Source: Vulcanimicrobiota bacterium (GTDB taxonomy: Bacteria; Vulcanimicrobiota; Vulcanimicrobiia; Vulcanimicrobiales; Vulcanimicrobiaceae). Taken from it: 9,596 nt of DNA. Position 1 is the first letter of the stretch; each line of letters opens with the position of its first letter. This document shows positions 4,731 through 9,596 of this stretch, in pieces. The DNA lies in NCBI GenBank assembly GCA_019233415.1, contig JAFAMK010000223.1, forward strand, positions 1-9,596, written 5' to 3'. The position numbers were made by a program, and so were the translations under genes. The notes beneath the pieces were generated by a model. It ran no database searches. It saw only the letters and a program-made list of their open reading frames with translations, and was not told the origin of the DNA.

Positions 4731-6233
4731 CTAGCCACCGCGCGCGAGCGCGGTGAGCACCTCGACCGCCGACGGCAAGTTCGCTGCGTCGTCGGCGCCG
4801 GTTTGGTCGGTGAACAGGCGCGGAAGCCTGGTGACGGCGACGCTGATGGTTTTGCGGCGCTCGGCGAGCGCGCGGCAGAGTGTTTCGCCGGCGGCTTTTG
4901 CGGCGGCGTACTCGGCGAGACCGGGCGGGGTTTCTTCGACGTAGACAGTCGACGGGTAGACGTAGCGGCGTATAGCGCCGGAGGGTGATGGGAAGTCGCG
5001 CTCCGTGGCTTCGACCAGCGCGGCGAAGCCGTCGACGTAGTGCCGGCAGAACGCGGCGAAGAGCGCGGGGTTCCACGGGCCGCGGTTGAGCGCGATGCGC
5101 GGCGTGCTGAAGTAGTAGACGTCGGTCGGCGTCCAGCCCTGCGGGACGTGGTCGAGCAGATCGGTCTCGCCGGTTTCGACGTCGGAGTGCGCCACGTACG
5201 CGACGCCGCCGCCGGCGGCGATCTCGTCGGCAACGCGCTGCGCGTCGTCACGGCCGCGATGATACGTCACGACGACCTCGCCGCCGCCGGCCGCCACAAC
5301 TTTCGCCAACACCTCGCCCAACCCGCGCGAACCGCCGACGACGAGCGCACGCCGCCCCTTCGACAAGCTCAGGATGACGGGATTGGAGGCGACGTCGACG
5401 GGGTTGGAGGCGACGTCGGCGAGGGGAAGGGCAAGGCGGGCGCGCACGTCGGCGAACGACGGCTGTGCGACGGGTGCGGCGCGAAACAGCGCGCCGATCT
5501 GCCCGCTCGTGCCTGGACCGTCGAGTGCGAACGTGATCATGCGAAAGCGCTTTTGCGCGCGCGCGATCGTGTACGTCAGCGCGTCTCCACCATCATCTCG
5601 AGCTCGGCCCCCGTCATCCTGAGCTTGTCGAAGGGCGCGCGTGAACGTCAGCGCGAGGTCGGCGAAGACTGAGTGCAGTCCCGGACATTCCATTCCGACG
5701 ATGCGCGTCGTCGCGAGAATCGTCGCGACTTGCTGCGCTGCCAAGCGCGCAGCGACATTCGGGAACAAACGCTGGAGCAGCGTGCGGTCGAGACGCAGCG
5801 GAACGGCGCCGCCGGTAGCGTCGTCGAATGCAATCTCGCGCGGTGCCTCCGGTTCCCAGGCGCGTGCGTCGAGCGGTGCACCATCGTCGCCCGTCGCAGG
5901 CTCGAACGCAAACGTCACCTGCTGCGCGGGACCGGTCGCGGTCGCGACGGTGAGCGTGGTGCCGTTGTCGTCGCGTTTCGTCGTGGTCGTCGTGAACGGC
6001 GTGCCGGTCGTGATCGGGGCGGTGAAGACGGCTTTCAGCGATGTTAGACGTTGCGGCGTCGCGGCGCCGGCGAGGGTGTCGTCGAGCGCGGCCAGCAGAG
6101 TATGGATGCCGTGGACGACGGTGCCGCCGAAGGCGAGGCGGCGCGCGGCGATTGGGTCGACGTGGAGCGGGTTGAAGTCGCCGGAGAGCGCGGCGAACGC
6201 GCGCGAGTCGTCGAGGCTGACGACTCGCGTCAT
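4731..6233 (-). CDS. Fusion protein: MaoC-like hydratase N-domain + short-chain dehydrogenase/reductase C-domain
   Basis: Predicted two-activity enzyme acting on acyl-thioesters (ACP- or CoA-bound). In the 500-aa product, residues 1-115 are a MaoC/R-hydratase hot-dog domain with the signature LSGDFNPLHVD (16-26; catalytic Asp19 and His24) and GGTVVHGIH at 36-44. Residues 130-255 (with VGMECPGLHSVF at 179-190) look like a second, less clear hot-dog-type region without the catalytic motif. Residues 295-500 are an SDR: ALVVGGSRGLGE (296-307) for NAD(P), Ser428 in YPSTVYV, and Tyr442-x3-Lys446 in EYAAAK. The ATG start at 6233-6231 overlaps the stop of the upstream ketosynthase gene as ATGA. Odd: residues 200-208 and 285-293 are encoded by inverted copies of a dispersed-type repeat, each flanked by heptapeptide duplications, apparently tolerated in linkers. 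Substrate is unknown; context suggests beta-keto reduction/dehydration of a product of the neighbouring KASIII. Confidence 0.85.
   Translation of the reverse strand: MTRVVSLDDSRAFAALSGDFNPLHVDPIAARRLAFGGTVVHGIHTLLAALDDTLAGAATPQRLTSLKAVFTAPITTGTPFTTTTTKRDDNGTTLTVATATGPAQQVTFAFEPATGDDGAPLDARAWEPEAPREIAFDDATGGAVPLRLDRTLLQRLFPNVAARLAAQQVATILATTRIVGMECPGLHSVFADLALTFTRALRQAQDDGGRARDDGGDALTYTIARAQKRFRMITFALDGPGTSGQIGALFRAAPVAQPSFADVRARLALPLADVASNPVDVASNPVILSLSKGRRALVVGGSRGLGEVLAKVVAAGGGEVVVTYHRGRDDAQRVADEIAAGGGVAYVAHSDVETGETDLLDHVPQGWTPTDVYYFSTPRIALNRGPWNPALFAAFCRHYVDGFAALVEATERDFPSPSGAIRRYVYPSTVYVEETPPGLAEYAAAKAAGETLCRALAERRKTISVAVTRLPRLFTDQTGADDAANLPSAVEVLTALARGG
5356..5381 (-). repeat. Dispersed 26-bp repeat, copy 1 (in-frame, encodes PVILSLSKG)
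   Basis: The plus strand here carries core CTTCGACAAGCTCAGG followed by ATGACGGG; read in the gene direction it gives PVILSLSKG just before the SDR domain. A perfect 26-bp copy lies inverted at 5610-5635. I recall this core as a widespread intergenic/intragenic repeat in GC-rich bacteria, often mistranslated as LSLSKG or RQAQDD; that recollection was not checked by search. Confidence 0.8.
5382..5423. repeat. Tandem duplication of 21 bp, encoding DVASNPV twice
   Basis: Two units (5382-5402 and 5403-5423) share TTGGAGGCGACGTCG at the same phase. In the MaoC-SDR protein they give the heptapeptide DVASNPV at residues 273-279 and 280-286, immediately next to repeat copy 1. This indicates linker expansion at the insertion point, with the reading frame kept. 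Confidence 0.85.
5590..5631. repeat. Degenerate 21-bp-period duplication beside repeat copy 2
   Basis: CCATCATCTCGAGCT at 5590-5604 matches CCGTCATCCTGAGCT at 5611-5625 in 12 of 15 positions, at a spacing of 21. In protein this gives QAQDDGG followed by RARDDGG (residues 203-216). It looks like an old, eroded duplication of part of repeat copy 2. Confidence 0.5.
5610..5635 (+). repeat. Dispersed 26-bp repeat, copy 2 (inverted relative to copy 1; encodes LRQAQDDG)
   Basis: Exact reverse complement of the 26 bases at 5356-5381, with 228 bp between the copies. In the MaoC-SDR reading frame it encodes residues 200-208 (ALRQAQDDG), inside the second hot-dog-like region or its linker. Both orientations are open in frame, so the gene is not broken. 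Confidence 0.8.
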
Positions 6234-7228
6234 TCCGAGGCCGCGACCCGCGGGTCGTACCAGCGCAGCACCGACGCGCCGAACGTAAACCCGGCGCCGA
6301 CCCCCGAGAGCACGACGACGTCGCCGTGCGCGATCTTCTTCTGTTCGACCGCTTCGGTCAGCGCGATCGGGATCGACGCCTCGGCAGTGTTGCCGATCCG
6401 CTCCACGTTCGTGTACGTGCGCTCGGGCCGCGCGCCCAGGCGCGACATCAGGTAGGTGATGAGGTGCAGATTCGCCTGGTGGAAGATGTAGAAGTCGACG
6501 TCGCGCAGCGTCAGGCCGGCCTTCTCGACCGCGCGCCGCACGCTGCCCGGCTGGTGCTGCGCGACCTGCTTCCAGACGTCCATCCCGTTCATCTCGATCG
6601 CGCGGCGCTCGCCGTTCTCGTTCGTGCCGCGGCGCAGGCGAACCGACTCGTAGGCGCGCGTCTGCGAGGAGACCTCGTGCGCGAGGAAGCCGTAGCCCGG
6701 GGGGACGCGGCCGAGGACCGCCGCGCCCGCGCCGTCGCCGAAGTAGATCGCCGAGTTCGGGTCGTCCCAGCGGATGTGGCGCGAGACGATCGCGGTCCCG
6801 ATCACGAGCGCGTTCTCGATCGACGGATCGGCGAGCATCCGGTCCGACGCGACCATCGCGCCGACCTGGAACGCGGTGCAGTTCGCCATCAGGTCGAACG
6901 CGCCGGCACCGGTCGTCCCGAGCGTACGGTGCACGTCGCACGCGAGCGCCGGGAAGACGTAGTCGGGCGTGAACGTGCAGCCCAGCACGAGCCCGATTTG
7001 TTTCGGGTCGACGCCGGCCGCGTCGAGCGCCTGGCGCGACGCGGCGACCGCGATCTCGGTCGCGGAGCCCCCCTCGTCGACCAGAAAGCGCCGCGTGATC
7101 CCCGTCTGCTTCTCGATCGTCCCCGGTTCGATGCCGGCCTGCGCCTCGATCTCGGCGTTGTCGAGCGCGCGCGCCGGAATGAACTTGCCGAGCCCGATGA
7201 TGCCGACGCCGCCGCGCTGCTCGTCCAC
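6230..7228 (-). CDS. 3-oxoacyl-ACP synthase III (KASIII/FabH-like) ketosynthase
   Basis: Thiolase-fold condensing enzyme that joins an acyl-thioester with a second thioester, usually malonyl-ACP. The 332-aa product has the complete KASIII triad: Cys117 in DLMANCTAFQVG, His250 in FHQANLH and Asn280 in RIGNTAEASIPIAL. It also has GDGAGAAVLG (165-174) and the C-terminal GVGAGFTFGASVLRW that in FabH-type enzymes reads GGGFTWG. The first residues (GIIGLGKFIPARALDN) are family-like. Start is uncertain: GTG at 7228 is 11 nt after GAGG (7243-7240), whereas TTG at 7237 gives only a 2-nt spacer; both lie 9-18 nt after the ACP stop. Its end overlaps the MaoC-SDR start as ATGA. Next to an ACP and an FkbH-like gene it may be a tetronate-type FabH homologue rather than housekeeping FabH, which normally sits with fabD/fabG/plsX. 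Confidence 0.92.
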   Translation of the reverse strand: MDEQRGGVGIIGLGKFIPARALDNAEIEAQAGIEPGTIEKQTGITRRFLVDEGGSATEIAVAASRQALDAAGVDPKQIGLVLGCTFTPDYVFPALACDVHRTLGTTGAGAFDLMANCTAFQVGAMVASDRMLADPSIENALVIGTAIVSRHIRWDDPNSAIYFGDGAGAAVLGRVPPGYGFLAHEVSSQTRAYESVRLRRGTNENGERRAIEMNGMDVWKQVAQHQPGSVRRAVEKAGLTLRDVDFYIFHQANLHLITYLMSRLGARPERTYTNVERIGNTAEASIPIALTEAVEQKKIAHGDVVVLSGVGAGFTFGASVLRWYDPRVAASE

Positions 7229-7246
7229 GTCCGTCAAAACCTCAGG

Positions 7247-7489
7247 CTAGCTCGTGAAGGTGATGCCGCGCCGCTCGAGCCCGTCGCGGATCAGCGGGAG
7301 GCCGGTGATCGCGACCGCCTCGCCGTCGTCGAACGTCACGCCGAACGCCTCTTCGACCGCCATCACGACGTACAGGTGGCGCAGCGAGTCCCACGCCTCG
7401 ACCGTGTCCATCGAGGCGTCGTCGCCGATCTCCGCGTCGTCGACGTTCAGCGCGAGCGCGACGACGTGCTTGAGTTCTCCCGAATCCAT
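7247..7489 (-). CDS. Acyl carrier protein
   Basis: Free-standing 80-aa carrier protein that holds the growing acyl or glyceryl chain on a phosphopantetheine arm. Motif W33-D34-S35-L36 (WDSLRHLYVVMAVEEAFGVTF) contains Ser35 as the attachment site, followed by the acidic helix II usual in ACPs. Starts at ATG 7489-7487 with AGGAG at 7497-7493 overlapping the FkbH stop, a strong site. It lies 6 nt after the FkbH-like gene and before the ketosynthase, so it is most likely the dedicated partner of both. The C-terminal part is less standard than housekeeping AcpP and fits FkbH-associated ACPs. Confidence 0.9.
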   Translation of the reverse strand: MDSGELKHVVALALNVDDAEIGDDASMDTVEAWDSLRHLYVVMAVEEAFGVTFDDGEAVAITGLPLIRDGLERRGITFTS

Positions 7490-7492
7490 TCT

Positions 7493-7497
7493 CTCCT
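7493..7497 (-). promoter_or_regulatory. Ribosome binding site of the acyl carrier protein gene
   Basis: AGGAG on the minus strand, 3 nt before ATG 7489, overlapping the TAG stop of the FkbH-like gene (7498-7496). This arrangement favours re-initiation and high ACP output. Confidence 0.7.
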
Positions 7498-9319
7498 ACC
7501 GTACCATCTCGGCGTGCTGCGGAACCTCCACCGCGACCCACGGCGGAATCGGAACGGCCCCCTCGGCCGCGTCCAGCGCCCAGGTCGTCGCGCGCCCGTC
7601 GCGTTCGACCAGCGCGAGCCCGTTCTTCTCGTAGAACGCCTCGCACAGGCCGTTCTTCGCGTTGGGCAGGTAGCGTCCGATCAGCCGCTGCACCCGCCCG
7701 CCCGCGAAGACGTCGTTCGCGGCGGCGGCGAGGAACGCGTCCTCGAGGTTTCGGCCCAGCGCGCGGCAGCTGATGAAGCAGCTCTCGATCTCGGCGACGC
7801 CGTCCGCGAGCCGCAGGACGAGCACGCCGACGAGGCCCAGTTCCGATGCGCGGTCGCGCGCCTTCATCACGTAGACGCGCGCGTCGTCGGCATCGCGCAG
7901 CGCGCGAATCTCCGCCTCGGTGTAGCGCCGCGTCGTGAGGTTGAACTGGTTCGTCTTCTGCGAGAGCTGCGCGACGCGCGGAATCTCGATCTCGCTCGGC
8001 GGCCCGAACGTCATCACGATCTCGAGGCTCGCCAGGTAGTCGGCGATGTTCGTCGCCGACGCCTGGAGCCGCGCGCGCTCGGCGTTCGCCTTGTAGCTCG
8101 CGGTGCGCGCGCGGTCCTCGCCGGTCAGCGTCAGCGCGTCGAACCATGCGCCCTCGTTCAGCGCCGCGGCGTACTGGGCGCGGTCCTTGGGGAGCAGCAC
8201 CGTTGCGACCTCGGTGAGTTCGCGCCGCACGAAGTCGATCTCGAACGGGTTGTCGTCGACGAAGACCAGCGCGTCGAGCCCGATGTTCAGCTCGGCCGCG
8301 ATGCGGCGCAGGTTCGCCGGCTTGTCGTCCCAGTTGACGACCCAGGTCGCGAGGTGCTCCTCGCGGATCAGCATGTCGGGGTGCTCCCGCACGACCTGCA
8401 GCACGTCGGCTTCGTCGTTCTTGCTGCACAGCGCGAGGATCACGCCGCGCGCGTGCAGGTTGAGCGCCTCGCGCTGCAGCGCCGCATAGCAAGAGCCGGG
8501 ATAGGTCGTGCCGAGCGCGATCCCGTCCATCCCGTCCTCGCCGATCACGCCGCCCCACAGCGTGTTGTCGCAGTCGAGGACCAGGCACTTCTTCGTGCGC
8601 CCGCGCAGCGCACGCACGAAGGCGGCGATCTCGCGGCCGAGCGCGACCTGCGCGCGGCGGCCGAGCGGCGCGCGCGCGATCTGCCACTGCTTCGCGTCAA
8701 AGAATTCCGCGTAGCCGATCTCCGCCGCCAGCCGCATCGCGCCGAGCACGTACACGTCGGGCACCGACGCGGCAACGTCGCGCAGCCGCGCGTTCAGCGC
8801 GAGCAGCGTCGCGCTCTCGCCGTGCGCCTGCTGCGCGTCGAGAATCCCCAGCGTCGGCCGGCTCGGCAGCGGGAAATCGTTGAGCAGCACCGGCACCGCG
8901 GTGCGCGCGCGAATCGCGCGCAGGATCGCCGCGGTTTGGTCGACGACGCGGTCCACTTCCGCTGCGGCCTCATCGCCGTGCAGCGTTGCGAAGCGCGTCG
9001 CGAGCACCGGGCTCAGCGTTTCGAGCCACTGGAAGACGACGACGAAGTCGGGCGCGAATGCGTACAGCGGCGCATCGGCGACCATCGTCTCCGACGCGAT
9101 CGCGTCGAAGTCGCCGAGGTGGATTGCCGGCGCGAAGCCGGACCGCAGCAATTCGCCCTCGACGACGGGGACGAGCGTCTCGACGGTCGCGTTGCGCAGG
9201 ATCGCCAGGCGCAGCGGTGGCAGCGCCGGCGGCGTCTTCGCGGCGGCGCGCGCGGCCTCGACGTAGTCGAGGTAGGTCAGCGCGCTCGGCTGCGCGGTCA
9301 GGAACGCGGCGAACTCCAC
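7496..9319 (-). CDS. FkbH-like HAD-family enzyme (glyceryl-ACP synthase type)
   Basis: Likely loads a phosphoglyceryl group from 1,3-bisphosphoglycerate onto ACP and removes the phosphate, giving glyceryl-ACP; this is the known role of FkbH-type proteins. The 607-aa product has an N-terminal SGNH-like domain (about 1-235; LRLAILRNATVETLVPVVEG at 36-55), then the HAD subfamily IIIC core: motif I LDCDNTLWGGVIGEDG (248-263; Asp249, Asp251), motif II LCSKND (Ser299), Lys333 in DDKP, and motif IV FVDDNPFE (Asp355/Asp356). The C-terminal GNAT-like domain starts near 405 with SQKTNQFNLTTRRY at 453-466 and SCFISCRALGRNLE at 513-526. The start is GTG 9319-9317: the frame is open upstream, but that part overlaps the SDR and is Ser/Arg-rich. 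Stop TAG overlaps the ACP ribosome site. Substrate is inferred from family. Confidence 0.9.
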   Translation of the reverse strand: MEFAAFLTAQPSALTYLDYVEAARAAAKTPPALPPLRLAILRNATVETLVPVVEGELLRSGFAPAIHLGDFDAIASETMVADAPLYAFAPDFVVVFQWLETLSPVLATRFATLHGDEAAAEVDRVVDQTAAILRAIRARTAVPVLLNDFPLPSRPTLGILDAQQAHGESATLLALNARLRDVAASVPDVYVLGAMRLAAEIGYAEFFDAKQWQIARAPLGRRAQVALGREIAAFVRALRGRTKKCLVLDCDNTLWGGVIGEDGMDGIALGTTYPGSCYAALQREALNLHARGVILALCSKNDEADVLQVVREHPDMLIREEHLATWVVNWDDKPANLRRIAAELNIGLDALVFVDDNPFEIDFVRRELTEVATVLLPKDRAQYAAALNEGAWFDALTLTGEDRARTASYKANAERARLQASATNIADYLASLEIVMTFGPPSEIEIPRVAQLSQKTNQFNLTTRRYTEAEIRALRDADDARVYVMKARDRASELGLVGVLVLRLADGVAEIESCFISCRALGRNLEDAFLAAAANDVFAGGRVQRLIGRYLPNAKNGLCEAFYEKNGLALVERDGRATTWALDAAEGAVPIPPWVAVEVPQHAEMVR

Positions 9320-9324
9320 TGCGG

Positions 9325-9329
9325 CCTCA
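9325..9329 (-). promoter_or_regulatory. Ribosome binding site deciding the GTG start of the FkbH-like gene
   Basis: TGAGG on the minus strand, whose TGA is the stop of the upstream SDR gene, with a 5-nt spacer to GTG 9319. This well-placed site supports the chosen start over the longer reading frame and indicates coupling of the two genes. Confidence 0.7.
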
Positions 9330-9596
9330 GTCGACCAGGCAGGTGTGGACGACCTGCCCGGTGATGCACGCGCTCCGGTCGTCGAGGAAGAAGTCGACGA
9401 CGTTGCACAGCTCGTCGATCTCGACGGTTCGCTTGATCGTCTGCAAGTCCAGCATCCGCGCTTTCCATTCGTCGCCGAGACGGCTCGACGCATCGGTGAC
9501 GACCAACGAGGGCGAGAGAACGTTGCAGGTGATCCCGAAGCTGACCAGCTCGCGCGCCATCACCTTCGTCATCGAAATGACCGCGCTCTTCGCGCC
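9327..9596 (-). CDS. Short-chain dehydrogenase/reductase, FabG-like (N-terminal part beyond window)
   Basis: Only the last 89 residues are visible. They begin GAKSAVISMTKVMARELVSFGITCNVLSP, the segment directly after the catalytic Tyr of classical SDRs: the Lys at visible residue 3 is the K of YxxxK, and the Tyr falls two residues outside the window. NVLSPSLVVTD matches the N-x-x-x-P-G/S-x-V-x-T loop (with Ser for the usual Gly), and the protein ends with FLLDD-like FFLDDRSACITGQVVHTCLVD, the FabG-type C-terminus. Probably a 3-oxoacyl-ACP reductase or related alcohol dehydrogenase in the same operon as FkbH, ACP and KASIII; stop-to-start distance to the FkbH gene is 7 nt. The substrate cannot be told from this piece. 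Confidence 0.88.
   Translation of the reverse strand, partial: GAKSAVISMTKVMARELVSFGITCNVLSPSLVVTDASSRLGDEWKARMLDLQTIKRTVEIDELCNVVDFFLDDRSACITGQVVHTCLVD

Noticed and set aside
5356..5635. CRISPR array or transposon ends
   Set aside because: Only two copies in inverted orientation, no regular spacers, no transposase and no target-site duplication seen; it fits a small dispersed repeat better.
5040..5672. Plus-strand ORF containing RQAQDD and LSLSKG
   Set aside because: Antisense to the MaoC-SDR gene; the peptides come from reading the dispersed repeats on the other strand.
6234..6941. Upstream extension of the MaoC-SDR frame (236 codons)
   Set aside because: This part overlaps the ketosynthase gene in a different frame and is Arg-rich; the hydratase domain begins naturally at ATG 6233, which overlaps the ketosynthase stop.
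7242..8687. Second minus-strand frame of 481 codons inside the FkbH-like gene
   Set aside because: Arg-rich translation in another frame of FkbH; it would cover FkbH HAD motifs and the ACP gene, both clearly real.
6326..9364. Plus-strand open frame of 1012 codons opposite the acyl operon
   Set aside because: It is antisense to genes with complete catalytic motifs; its translation is Arg/Ala/Val/Asp-rich without domain signatures, as expected from the opposite strand of high-GC coding DNA.

Overview
The window is a gene-dense, high-GC bacterial segment (G/C-rich third positions, frequent GTG/TTG starts, many 4-base start/stop overlaps). Nothing in it fixes the taxon. Short-form RmlA, an ECF sigma/membrane anti-sigma pair and a bactofilin-like membrane protein would fit a soil or environmental high-GC lineage such as Eremiobacterota/WPS-2, Acidobacteriota or similar; this is a weak guess from style, not from a marker. 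No rRNA, tRNA, CRISPR array or transposase was seen, and no stretch longer than 300 bases lacks a gene.

Left block (minus strand, 2574 down to the left edge): rmlB-rmlA-rmlD, a tightly packed operon for dTDP-6-deoxy-hexose (dTDP-L-rhamnose type) synthesis. RmlA makes dTDP-glucose, RmlB the 4-keto-6-deoxy intermediate, and RmlD does the final reduction. rmlD runs off the left edge with only its extreme C-terminus missing. The epimerase RmlC is not in the window.

Middle block (plus strand, 2660-4693): an ECF-type RNA polymerase sigma factor, a zinc-finger (HX3CX2C) two-helix membrane anti-sigma factor, and a secreted/membrane protein with bactofilin-like beta-repeats and several TM helices. 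The genes overlap by 20 and 4 bases. They look like one envelope-sensing transcription unit, divergent from rmlB across an 85-bp intergenic region.

Right block (minus strand, right edge down to 4731): a FabG-like short-chain dehydrogenase (cut by the edge), a 607-aa FkbH-like HAD/acyltransferase, an 80-aa acyl carrier protein, a ketoacyl-ACP synthase III with full Cys-His-Asn triad, and a 500-aa fusion of a MaoC-like hydratase with an SDR. Gaps are 4-base overlaps to about 18 nt. FkbH + ACP + KASIII is the trio used to make and consume glyceryl-ACP, for example in tetronate pathways. Together with two reductases and a dehydratase it suggests a small free-standing acyl-building pathway, perhaps making an acyl decoration or a small polyketide-like product. 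The nearby dTDP-sugar genes make a glycan or glycolipid modification system plausible but unproven.

The most unusual structural signal is inside the MaoC-SDR fusion. Two inverted copies of a 26-bp dispersed-type repeat lie in frame in the inter-domain regions, each next to a 21-bp-period (heptapeptide) duplication. A second oddity is the sigma/anti-sigma junction, where an in-phase GGGAAAA heptamer and a 13-codon ORF end exactly on the anti-sigma start codon.
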